Below are positions 39,120 through 47,071 of a stretch of DNA of 64,000 bases, one piece after another. Location: contig NZ_CP109132.1 of the NCBI RefSeq assembly GCF_035918015.1, positions 3,720,001-3,784,000 of the forward strand, read 5' to 3'. Made by a program: the position numbers and the translations under genes. Numbering within the stretch: the stretch's first letter is position 1; every line of letters begins with the position of its first letter. The notes under the pieces were generated by a model that did no database searches, was not told where the DNA came from, and saw nothing but the letters and a program-made list of their open reading frames with translations. This DNA comes from Streptomyces sp. NBC_01754. GTDB taxonomy: Bacteria > Actinomycetota > Actinomycetes > Streptomycetales > Streptomycetaceae.

Positions 39120-39737
39120 ATGGGGCGTCGGCTTGTACCGCTCACCGTGGACAACCTTTCGGATCTCCCCAGGCGTTGTCGCTCGTGCGTCTTCTGGGAA
39201 CTTGATCCGGTCAGCGGGGAAGCCGCAGTAGAGGCAGGCAGGACGGAGGCGGAGAAGGAGTCCTGGATCTCCGCCGTGCTGTTGGAGTGGGGCTCCTGCG
39301 GGCGGGTCGTCTATGTGGACGACGTCGCGGCCGGCTACGTCCTCTACGCACCGCCGGCCTACGTGCCACGGGCCACGGCTTTTCCGACCAGCCCTGTATC
39401 CCCCGATGCCGTCCAGCTGATGACCGCATTGATGCTGCCCGGCTTCCAGGGGCAAGGGCTGGGCCGTGTGATGGTGCAGACCGTCGTCAAGGATCTGTTG
39501 CGCCGGGGCTTCCGGGCTATCGAGGCCTTTGGTGACGCCCGGTGGAAGGAGCCCGCCTGTGTGCTGCCCGCAGATCATCTGCTCGCGGTCGGCTTCAAGA
39601 CCGTCCGGCCGCATCCTGCGTATCCCCGGTTGAGACTGGAGCTACGGACGACGCTCTCCTGGAAGGAGGACGTCGAGCTGGCACTGGACAGACTGCTGGG
39701 GGCCGTTCAGAAGGAACCCGCACTGAGGCCCCTCTGA
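39120..39737 (+). CDS. GNAT-family N-acetyltransferase
   Basis: A 205-residue GNAT protein. The acetyl-CoA motif is ALMLPGFQGQGLGRVMVQ (about 102-119), close to the Q/RxxGxG/A pattern. The start ATG 39120 follows GAGGGA by nine bases. The gene lies between parB and trxA, a conserved position in Streptomyces; its substrate is not known. The end is 51 bp before a terminator shared with trxA. Confidence 0.85.
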   Translation: MGRRLVPLTVDNLSDLPRRCRSCVFWELDPVSGEAAVEAGRTEAEKESWISAVLLEWGSCGRVVYVDDVAAGYVLYAPPAYVPRATAFPTSPVSPDAVQLMTALMLPGFQGQGLGRVMVQTVVKDLLRRGFRAIEAFGDARWKEPACVLPADHLLAVGFKTVRPHPAYPRLRLELRTTLSWKEDVELALDRLLGAVQKEPALRPL

Positions 39738-39787
39738 CACGGGAGCCTGATCCCTTGGCAGGCTGTGCGAGCGGGCCGGGCACGCAG

Positions 39788-39828
39788 AACGGGCCCGCCT
39801 CGAAAGGCGGGCCCGTTTCACGTGAAAC
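39788..39828. terminator. parS: Convergent terminator fused to parS site 3
   Basis: AACGGGCCCGCC (39788-39799) and GGCGGGCCCGTT (39806-39817) make a perfect stem with a TCGAAA loop. The right arm runs directly into the perfect parS site 39815-39828 (GTTTCACGTGAAAC), sharing its first three bases. It lies between the convergent GNAT and trxA genes and can stop both. Confidence 0.85.
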
Positions 39829-39843
39829 ATCGCTACCGCAGCA

Positions 39844-40176
39844 CTACTCGGTGATGAAAGCCTCGAGGTCGCGAAGGATCGCGGCCTTCGGCTTGGCGCC
39901 GACGATGGTCTTGGCGACCTCGCCACCCTGGTACACGTTGAGCGTCGGAATGGACATCACGCCGTACTTGGCAGCGGTGGCCGGGTTCTCGTCGATGTTG
40001 AGCTTGACGATCTCGATCTTGTCCCCGTGCTCGGCGGCGATGGCCTCGAGGGAGGGAGCGATCTGGCGGCACGGGCCGCACCAGGCAGCCCAGAAGTCCA
40101 CCAGGACAGGCTTGTCGTTCTTCAGGACGTCCTCATCGAAAGAGGCGTCGGTCACGTTCTTCAGGGCGCCGGCCAC
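39844..40176 (-). CDS. trxA: Thioredoxin
   Basis: A 110-residue thioredoxin starting at GTG 40176, with AAGGAGG eight bases upstream. The active site is WCGPC in DFWAAWCGPCRQIAP; the cis-proline region is SIPTLNVYQGG. It is the second gene of the trxB-trxA unit and receives electrons from TrxB. It reduces protein disulfides in the cytoplasm. Confidence 0.97.
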   Translation of the reverse strand: MAGALKNVTDASFDEDVLKNDKPVLVDFWAAWCGPCRQIAPSLEAIAAEHGDKIEIVKLNIDENPATAAKYGVMSIPTLNVYQGGEVAKTIVGAKPKAAILRDLEAFITE

Positions 40177-40219
40177 GGCGGCCTCCTTAACTTCGTGGGG
40201 GTGTGGGTCAGGACAAGCG

Positions 40220-41191
40220 TCAGACTGCGGGCGTCTTCTCGGGCTCGGCCGGCTTCTCGTCGGCGAGCGCGGCCAGGAAGCGCTCTGCGTCGAGAGCGGC
40301 GGAGCAGCCGGTCCCGGCAGCGGTGATGGCCTGTCGATAGGTGTGGTCGACCACGTCGCCGGCGCCGAAGACGCCCTGGACGTTGGTCTGGGTCGACGGT
40401 GCCTCGACCTTGAGGTAGCCCTCGTCGTCGAGTTCGAGCTGGCCCTTGAAGAGCTCCGTACGCGGGTCATGGCCGACGGCGATGAACAGGCCGGTCACCG
40501 GAAGCTCGGAGGTCTCACCCGTCTTGGTGTTGCGCAGGGTGAGCCCGGACAGCTTCTGGTCGCCATGCACCGTGGCGACCTCGCTGTCCCAGGCGAACGT
40601 GATCTTCGGGTCGGCGAAGGCGCGATCCTGCATCGCCTTGGAGGCACGCAGGGAGTCACGGCGGTGGATGATCGTGACCGACTTGGCGAACCGGGAGAGG
40701 AACGTCGCCTCCTCCATGGCCGTGTCGCCGCCACCGACCACAGCGATGTCCTGGTCCTTGAAGAAGAAGCCGTCGCAGGTGGCGCACCAGGAGACACCGC
40801 GTCCGGAGAGCGTGTCCTCGTTCGGAAGCCCCAGCTTGCGGTGCTGGGAGCCGGTGGTGACGATGACCGTCCTGGCGCGGTGCACCGTGCCGGCGGTGTC
40901 CGTGACCGTCTTGATGTCGCCGCTGAGGTCGACGGAGATCACGTCGTCGGGGATGAGCTCGGCACCGAAGCGCTCGGCCTGGGCGCGCATGTTGTCCATG
41001 AGCTCGGGGCCCAGGATGCCGTCCTGGAAGCCCGGGAAGTTCTCCACGTCGGTGGTGTTCATCAGCGCACCACCGGCGGTGACGGCGCCCTCGAAGACCA
41101 GCGGCTTCAGCGACGCGCGAGCGGTGTACAGGGCGGCGGTGTAACCGGCCGGCCCGGAGCCGATGATGATCACATTGCGGACGTCGCTCAC
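40220..41191 (-). CDS. trxB: Thioredoxin reductase
   Basis: A 323-residue NADPH-dependent flavoprotein starting at GTG 41191, with GAGGAAG upstream. FAD motif is GSGPAG near the N-terminus; the redox-active site is CATC in [10 protein letters not shown]; the NADPH motif is [13 protein letters not shown] SigR-type promoter lies about 70 bp upstream, matching the SigR-controlled trxBA of S. coelicolor, so induction by disulfide stress is likely. Confidence 0.97.
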   Translation of the reverse strand: MSDVRNVIIIGSGPAGYTAALYTARASLKPLVFEGAVTAGGALMNTTDVENFPGFQDGILGPELMDNMRAQAERFGAELIPDDVISVDLSGDIKTVTDTAGTVHRARTVIVTTGSQHRKLGLPNEDTLSGRGVSWCATCDGFFFKDQDIAVVGGGDTAMEEATFLSRFAKSVTIIHRRDSLRASKAMQDRAFADPKITFAWDSEVATVHGDQKLSGLTLRNTKTGETSELPVTGLFIAVGHDPRTELFKGQLELDDEGYLKVEAPSTQTNVQGVFGAGDVVDHTYRQAITAAGTGCSAALDAERFLAALADEKPAEPEKTPAV

Positions 41192-41260
41192 GGGTTTCTT
41201 CCTCGTCTCTACGGACTGCCTACTGCCTACTGGGGTCGGTTCACGACTCTCACCCCACCC

Positions 41261-41286
41261 AACGGATCCTACGGGGCACACATTCC
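41261..41286 (-). promoter_or_regulatory. SigR-type promoter of trxBA
   Basis: On the minus strand GGAAT (41286-41282), 18 bp, then GTT (41263-41261). This is the consensus GGAAT-N18-GTT of SigR, the thiol-oxidative-stress sigma factor of Streptomyces. It lies in the gap between the anti-sigma gene and trxB. Confidence 0.8.
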
Positions 41287-41328
41287 CGAAGTGCCGGATC
41301 GGCTTCCAGGTGCTTCCCGGCGGGGCTC

Positions 41329-42294
41329 TCAGGGGCGTGTGTACGCCTGGGAGAGCAGAAGGCGGCCCTTCGCCGGGGGGGTGATCCCGACGCACGTGGC
41401 ATCCACGACATAGGCCTGGACCCGGTTCGGGTCACTGGCGTGCGGCAGGACCACGAGGAAGGCGGAAGTGCCCTGGTAGGTGCCCTCGTTCACGGCGAGG
41501 GCGGGAGCGTCGCGCCCAGTGCCCTGTTGGACGCACGGCGGTACGTCCGCGACAGGCGCGAGCAGCGGGCTGCCGACGGCAGCGGGGCCGGAAGGCGTGT
41601 TCCGCGGTGACGACTGGGCGTCCATCGACGGCTCGTGTGTACCGGGGTCGGACGTCCCGGCACCAGGGGCCTGGGACAGGGGGGCCTCGGATGCGGGGGT
41701 TGCTTCCTTGAGGAGGGCATGGACCTGGACTCCGAGGGTGCCGTCGGCGAAGTCGTGGGTACTGTCCGTCCTGATTCCGGCACCTTGGTCGGTCGTCTTC
41801 AGCGCTGAGGTCTCGCTCGTCTGCACCGACTGAAGGAGGAAGACACTCACCCCCACCACTGCGGCTCCGAACGCGGTTCCGAGTATCAGAGCGTGGCGAC
41901 GACGCCGAGCCGAGCGCCGGCCGGGTCCGGAAGCCCGCCGAGGATGCCCGGAGGGCCGGACGGTGGTAGGTGCGCCCATCGGCTGATGACGTGTTTCACG
42001 TGGAACCGCGTGCGCGAAGGTCCGTGACTCCCGCGCGGCAAGGGACTCAGTCGCCAGCGCGGCGTCGATGCGGTCGGTGAACTCCTCAGGCATCCGCAGG
42101 GGCCGGGGCACGTTTCCGAGCAGCGAGCGGATGTCTTCCAGCGAGTCATGCACGTCGCCGCACGGTGTGCAGGCATCGAGGTGCTGACGGAGGGCCGAGG
42201 CGCGAGGGGCGGGCACGAGCCCTTCGGCGAGGTCGGAGAGCTCCGAGACGTCCGGGTGCTGGATCGTGCCGGCCGTGTCAGCCGCGGATGTCAT
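41329..42294 (-). CDS. Anti-sigma factor with zinc-finger motif (partner of SigM)
   Basis: A 321-residue membrane protein. The N-terminal domain has the ZAS-type motif HLDACTPC (H-X3-C-X2-C) at about 38-45, which binds sigma. One membrane helix is at about 132-153 ([21 protein letters not shown]), followed by an extracytoplasmic Pro/Ser/Thr-rich domain with conserved Cys. It overlaps sigM by four bases. It probably holds SigM inactive until an envelope or osmotic signal. A one-mismatch parS lies in its coding sequence. Confidence 0.87.
   Translation of the reverse strand: MTSAADTAGTIQHPDVSELSDLAEGLVPAPRASALRQHLDACTPCGDVHDSLEDIRSLLGNVPRPLRMPEEFTDRIDAALATESLAARESRTFAHAVPRETRHQPMGAPTTVRPSGHPRRASGPGRRSARRRRHALILGTAFGAAVVGVSVFLLQSVQTSETSALKTTDQGAGIRTDSTHDFADGTLGVQVHALLKEATPASEAPLSQAPGAGTSDPGTHEPSMDAQSSPRNTPSGPAAVGSPLLAPVADVPPCVQQGTGRDAPALAVNEGTYQGTSAFLVVLPHASDPNRVQAYVVDATCVGITPPAKGRLLLSQAYTRP
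41993..42006. other. parS: Degenerate parS site 4
   Basis: GTTTCACGTGGAAC differs from the consensus by one base (A to G at position 11). It lies inside the anti-sigma gene. Streptomyces genomes are known to carry several such near-consensus sites near oriC. Confidence 0.7.
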
Positions 42295-42995
42295 CCGTGA
42301 CCACCTCCTCCCTTCGTGACAGCGGGGTCATGCGCGCCTGCTTCTCGTGGTGCCGACGGTGCTGGGACGGATGCCCCTCGCGTCCGGTTCCTCTCCATGA
42401 CGTCGATTCCGCTCTCCCCCGCCCCGTTCCGTAGATGCGTGAGCAGGGGAAGCAGTCTGGCCCTGCCTCGTGCGCAGCGGCTCTTGACCGTGCCGGTCGG
42501 GATGTCGAGGATGCGGGCGGCCTCCGCGACGGGGTAGGCCTGCATGTCCACCAGGACGAGGGCCGCCCGTTGCTCGACGGGGAGAGTGGCCAGGGCGGCG
42601 AGCAGTTCGCGGTGCAGATCCTGCCGCTCGGCGGGCGCCTCGGCGGATTCGTGTGGCTCCATGAGCTGGTCGAGCCGTTCGGCGTCGTCCACCGGCGCTG
42701 TCTTGCGTGAGGCGGCCTTTCGGACCCGGTCCAGGCACGCGTTGACGGTGATCCGGTGCAGCCAGGTGGTGACGGCGGACTGGCCTCGGAAGGTGTGGGC
42801 GGCCCGGAAGGCGGATACGAGAGCGTCCTGCACGGCGTCGGCCGCTTCCTCACGGTCGCCGAGTGTCCGTAGGGCCACCGCCCAGAGACGGTCCCGATGA
42901 CGGCGAACGAGTTCACCGAAGGCGTCCGGTTCGCCTGCGACATGCTGTTCCAGGAGAACCTGGTCACTGGTGTCGGCGAATCTGGCGTCGTCCAA
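42291..42995 (-). CDS. sigM: ECF RNA polymerase sigma factor SigM
   Basis: A 234-residue ECF sigma factor. Region 2 (about 25-95) holds [19 protein letters not shown] and [14 protein letters not shown]; region 4 (about 135-185) holds [36 protein letters not shown]. The C-terminal 35 residues are an extra low-complexity tail. Its place next to the pseudokinase, murJ and trxBA matches sigM of Streptomyces and mycobacteria. Confidence 0.92.
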   Translation of the reverse strand: MDDARFADTSDQVLLEQHVAGEPDAFGELVRRHRDRLWAVALRTLGDREEAADAVQDALVSAFRAAHTFRGQSAVTTWLHRITVNACLDRVRKAASRKTAPVDDAERLDQLMEPHESAEAPAERQDLHRELLAALATLPVEQRAALVLVDMQAYPVAEAARILDIPTGTVKSRCARGRARLLPLLTHLRNGAGESGIDVMERNRTRGASVPAPSAPREAGAHDPAVTKGGGGHG

Positions 42996-43019
42996 CGGTG
43001 AGCCCCCTCCCCCGGACCG

Positions 43020-44738
43020 TCAGCTGGTGACCTTGATGTCCGCGACCTTGCCCCGGTATTTGCCGTCGTCGCTGCTGTAGGGCAGCTTCGTCAGCCAGAC
43101 CAGAAGGTAGCGTGCCTGGACCGGCTTGTCGGCCGTGAGGGACACCTTCGTTCCGGTTCCGCGGGCGACCGTGGTGAATCCGCCCGGCATCTGGGGGATC
43201 GAGGAGCTGTCCGTGGTCCGCAGCTCGACCGAGGTCTCGCCACCGAGGAACGACACGTCGACCTTGCTCACGCGCTGCACCTCGCCCAGGTCGAGAACGA
43301 CGCCGACGCCCTCCTTCAGCTTGCCGAAGTCCGCGGTGTAGTAACCGTCCGTGGGCCAGTAGGAACCGGTGTCCCCGTCGTAGGCGTTCTTCAGCGAGTC
43401 CGGCTTCTCGACGCCGTTGCCCAGGGGGTCGTAGTCCTTCGCGCCGATGATGGAGACGGGCTTGCTGGGCTCGGGTTCCTTGTTGTCGTCGCTGTCGTTC
43501 TCGGTGTTCTGCGTGGTGGTCGGCTCGTTGGTGTCGTTGCTGCGGTCGAGGACGGTTTCCGCGAGCTGCCAGCTGCCGAGTCCGAGCGCTGCGATGAGGA
43601 GGGCCGACACCGCCCACTTGAGGACTTTGCCGGTGCGGCTCTGGAGCGGGGGCGGCGGAGCCTGGACGATCGGCTGCGTGGCAGCGGCGGGGACGGCCGA
43701 AGGCCGCCCGAACGTGCCCTGTTGGTAGGTGGTCCGCTGGTACTCGGGCGGCGCGGTGAAGGCGGGTTCCGGAGGCAGGACGCGTGGCATGGCCGCGACC
43801 GCCTTGGCCAGCTCGTCGGGTGTGGTGCACGGCTGTTCCTGCCGCGACGCGGTGGCGCCGTCGTTGGCGAGCGCGCGCATGGCGAGCTCCGACAGCCCCC
43901 GGTGGACGCCCGCGCGTACCTGGTCGGGCGGGATCAGCCCCAGGTCCTTGGGGAGGCCGGAGAGCCCGTAGGCGTCGTTCTCGTACGGCCAGCGGCGGGT
44001 CAGAGCCGCGTACAGGAGTGCTCCGACGGCTTCCGTGTCGGTCCGCGACGGGCGCTCCGCGGTGACGCCGCGCAGTGCGGCGTTCACGGCGAGCCCGCGG
44101 ATCCGGTACTGACCGGTGGAGCTGCGCAGTACGGCACCCGGAGTGAGCCGCAGATGCGAGAGGCCCTCTCGGTGGGCGGCGGCCATGGCCTGGGAGATCT
44201 GGCTCACGAGCTGGTATGCGTCGTGTGCCTCCAGCGGCCCCGCGGCGAGCAGCGCGGTGAGCTCCGTGGCGTCCGGGAGCCATTCGTGGACGACGTAGAC
44301 GAGGTCGTCCTCCTCCACGGCGTCCAGGACCTGGACGAAGCGGGGGTCTCCCAGCAGGGCGGAGGAGCGGGCGGCGGCGAGAACCGAACGGGCGCGTGGG
44401 TGGTCGGCGGGGAGCAGATGCACGCCTACCGCGCGGCGCAGCTTCTCGTCGACGGCACGCCAGCTGCTGAATCCGTCCAGTCGGGTGACGCACTCCTCGA
44501 GGCGGTAGCGCTTGGCCAGCTTGTGACCGCTGTGCAGATCGGGGGCCGGCGGTACGGCGTCCGGGCCCGCCTGCCCGTTGTCCGGGCCCGCCTGTCCGCC
44601 GTTCGCATCGTCCGGGTCTGCGCCCTTGGTGTGGGCTTGGGCCGTTCCGTCGGCCGTGGCTTCATCCGCCTTGGCGGTCAGCGGCTTGTCGCCGCTGTTG
44701 TCGGCCACGTCGACGGCAGCCGTGCTACGTTCCGCCAC
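43020..44738 (-). CDS. Membrane pseudokinase with extracellular discoidin-like domain (MurJ partner)
   Basis: A 572-residue protein starting at GTG 44738 (GCAGGAA upstream). Residues 70-330 have a protein-kinase-like fold, but the catalytic features are lost: the HRD position reads LSHLRLTP and no DFG is found, so it is a pseudokinase. One membrane helix is at about 370-395 (VLKWAVSALLIAALGLGSW). The outer part (about 425-572) resembles a discoidin/F5-8 type fold (SLKNAYDGDTGSYWPTDGYY, VGVVLDLG). In mycobacteria the same parts are fused to MurJ (MviN); here they are a separate gene downstream of murJ. Confidence 0.85.
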   Translation of the reverse strand: MAERSTAAVDVADNSGDKPLTAKADEATADGTAQAHTKGADPDDANGGQAGPDNGQAGPDAVPPAPDLHSGHKLAKRYRLEECVTRLDGFSSWRAVDEKLRRAVGVHLLPADHPRARSVLAAARSSALLGDPRFVQVLDAVEEDDLVYVVHEWLPDATELTALLAAGPLEAHDAYQLVSQISQAMAAAHREGLSHLRLTPGAVLRSSTGQYRIRGLAVNAALRGVTAERPSRTDTEAVGALLYAALTRRWPYENDAYGLSGLPKDLGLIPPDQVRAGVHRGLSELAMRALANDGATASRQEQPCTTPDELAKAVAAMPRVLPPEPAFTAPPEYQRTTYQQGTFGRPSAVPAAATQPIVQAPPPPLQSRTGKVLKWAVSALLIAALGLGSWQLAETVLDRSNDTNEPTTTQNTENDSDDNKEPEPSKPVSIIGAKDYDPLGNGVEKPDSLKNAYDGDTGSYWPTDGYYTADFGKLKEGVGVVLDLGEVQRVSKVDVSFLGGETSVELRTTDSSSIPQMPGGFTTVARGTGTKVSLTADKPVQARYLLVWLTKLPYSSDDGKYRGKVADIKVTS

Positions 44739-44862
44739 CGTCGTTCCTGCCTCCCCATCCGTTGCGCGATGCCAGCCAGCTCTGCACAGGCCAATTGTGC
44801 CCACACTCCGGTGCTATGCACGACACGCGGAGTCCGGTGATGGTTGTGCGGCTCGTGGGACT

Positions 44863-47022
44863 TCAGCGTCCGAGTCGTCCCCGGACCATGCCGACCATGC
44901 CGTTGAGCTCCTCGATACGCATCTTTCTCGCCGCGACGAAGAAGACGCCCAACAGGACCACCGTGCCGCAGACCAGGGCCACCACCGAACCGCCGGCCCC
45001 CTCGCCGAGCGCCTTGAGCAGGGCGAAGCCCACGGCACCGCCGAGCACCGCCGCGGGGACCGCGGCCAGGCAGAGACGGGCGTAGGTACGCACCACACGG
45101 GCGCCGTCGAGGTCGCCTCCGAGCCGGTTGCGCAGCCGGCGCCAGGCGACACCGACGCCGACCGCGTAGGCGAGGCCGTAGGCGCCCGCCATTCCGATGA
45201 CCGCCCACCGGGCCGGCAGGACCACGTAGCACAGGGCCGAGAACGCCGCGTTGACCGCCGCCACGATGACGGTGTTGTAGAAGGGGGTGCGGGTGTCCTC
45301 GTAGGCGTAGAAGCCACGCAGCACGACGTACTGCACGGAGTACGGGATGAGGCCGAGTCCGAACGCCATCAGGATGAAGCCCATGGACCGTGCCGCATCG
45401 GTGCCGCTGGAGGCGTAGAGCAGGGTGCACATCGGCAGACCGAGGGCGAGGAAGGTGAACGCGACCGGCACGATCGCCACAGCGGAGTTGCGAAGCCCCT
45501 GAGAGATGTCGTCGCGGACGGCCCCGGGGTCGTTGTCATGGGCGGCGCGGGAGATGCGGGGCAGCAGGGCCGCCATGACCGAGACGGTGATGATCGCCTG
45601 GGGCATGCCCCAGATGAGCTGGGCGTTGGAGTAGGCGAGGAAGCCCGTGCCGTTCTTCCCGGAGAGCTTGCCGGCCGAGGTCGCCAGCTGGGTGACCACG
45701 ATGACGCCGGCCTGGTTGGCCAGCACGAAGAGGACCGTCCACTTGGCGAGCTTGATCGTCTTGCCGAGCCCGTGGCCCCTCCAGTCGAAGCGCGGGCGGA
45801 AGCGGAACCCCGCCTCGCGGAGGTAGGGGATCATCGCCAGTGCCTGGACGATCAGACCCAGCAGCGTGCCGATGCCCAGCAGGCGGACGCCTTCCGGCGG
45901 GATCGTCTCGACGCCCATGCGCGACTCGGCCGACGTGCCGTAGACCCAGATGAACAGCCCGAACGTGACGATCATGACGATGTTGTTGAGGACCGGGGTC
46001 CACATCATCGCCCCGAACTTGCCACGGGCGTTGAGGATCTGGCCCATCACCACATGGACGCCCATGAAGAAGATGGTCGGCAGGCAGTAGCGGGCGAAGG
46101 TGACGGCCACGCTGTTGGCCGCGGCGTCGTTCGCGATGGTCGGCGACATCATGTGGATGAGCCACGGGGAGGCGAGGACGGCGACCGCCACGATCCCGCC
46201 GAGCGTCACCATCACAAGGGTGAGGAGGCGGTTGGCGTAGGCCTCGCCGCCGTCCGCGTCGTCCTTCATGGACCGGACGAGCTGGGGTACGAAGACCGAG
46301 TTCAGCCCCCCGCCCACGGTGAGGATGTAGATCATCGTCGGCAGGGTGTAGGCGATCGTGAAGCTGTCACCGAGGAGTGCGGCGCCGAGAGCGGCGGTGA
46401 TGACCAGGCTGCGGACGAATCCGGTGAGCCGGGACACCAGGGTGCCGGCCGCCATCAGCGCGCTTGACTTCAGTATCCCGGAGGCACGGCCCCCGGACTT
46501 CGGAGGTACGGGGGCCGGAGGGGCTTCGGGCTCGGCCGGCGGCCCGGGAGGCCGCCCCAGGTCCTGCTGGTCGCGGAAGAGGTGGGCGAAGGCGTCGGGC
46601 TCCGCCGGCTGGTCCGCCGCCCGGGTGACGAGGTCGTCCACCCCCACGTACTGGGTGGTCGCCGCGTCGTCCCCGTACGGAAGGTGCCGGGAAGGGCCTG
46701 CGGGCTCCGGTGGCGGCGTCTGCGCCCAGAGACGGGGGTCCGGGGGGTACTGGGCGGCGGGAGGCTGCTGGTAGAGCGCCTGCGGCTCCTGATAGGTACC
46801 GGGGGGCGGCGGCGGGTGGGCGGCACGATCGTAGAGGGCCTCGGCGACCGGGTCCTGAGCGGCGAGATCCTGGGACCGGTACGGATCGTGGCCGTACGCG
46901 TGCTGCAGGTACGGGTCGGGCGTGCCCCCGTCCTGGCCGGTGCCCGGAGGCACCGGCGGACCGCTGGACGACCCAGCTCCGCCCGCGCCTTGGCCGCGGT
47001 CACCGTCGTACGGCGCGTTCAT
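44863..47022 (-). CDS. murJ: Lipid II flippase MurJ
   Basis: A 719-residue MOP-superfamily flippase. The first 165 residues are Pro/Gln/Tyr-rich and cytoplasmic; the rest has about 14 helices starting SALMAAGTLVSRLTGFVRS, with later conserved stretches GLRNSAVAIVPVAFTFLAL and VLRGFYAYEDTRTPFYNT. It moves lipid II across the membrane for peptidoglycan synthesis. The pseudokinase gene follows on the same strand. Confidence 0.94.
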   Translation of the reverse strand: MNAPYDGDRGQGAGGAGSSSGPPVPPGTGQDGGTPDPYLQHAYGHDPYRSQDLAAQDPVAEALYDRAAHPPPPPGTYQEPQALYQQPPAAQYPPDPRLWAQTPPPEPAGPSRHLPYGDDAATTQYVGVDDLVTRAADQPAEPDAFAHLFRDQQDLGRPPGPPAEPEAPPAPVPPKSGGRASGILKSSALMAAGTLVSRLTGFVRSLVITAALGAALLGDSFTIAYTLPTMIYILTVGGGLNSVFVPQLVRSMKDDADGGEAYANRLLTLVMVTLGGIVAVAVLASPWLIHMMSPTIANDAAANSVAVTFARYCLPTIFFMGVHVVMGQILNARGKFGAMMWTPVLNNIVMIVTFGLFIWVYGTSAESRMGVETIPPEGVRLLGIGTLLGLIVQALAMIPYLREAGFRFRPRFDWRGHGLGKTIKLAKWTVLFVLANQAGVIVVTQLATSAGKLSGKNGTGFLAYSNAQLIWGMPQAIITVSVMAALLPRISRAAHDNDPGAVRDDISQGLRNSAVAIVPVAFTFLALGLPMCTLLYASSGTDAARSMGFILMAFGLGLIPYSVQYVVLRGFYAYEDTRTPFYNTVIVAAVNAAFSALCYVVLPARWAVIGMAGAYGLAYAVGVGVAWRRLRNRLGGDLDGARVVRTYARLCLAAVPAAVLGGAVGFALLKALGEGAGGSVVALVCGTVVLLGVFFVAARKMRIEELNGMVGMVRGRLGR

Positions 47023-47071
47023 CGAAACCCCACCTCATTGTCCCCGGCCGACCGGCCCCGACAGACATCGC

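Noticed and set aside
38974..39231. 85-codon frame with AGAGGAGG upstream between parB and GNAT
   Set aside because: It overlaps the GNAT gene by 112 bases in another frame, codon choice is mixed and no family is recognised. A truncated single-helix peptide cannot be fully excluded.
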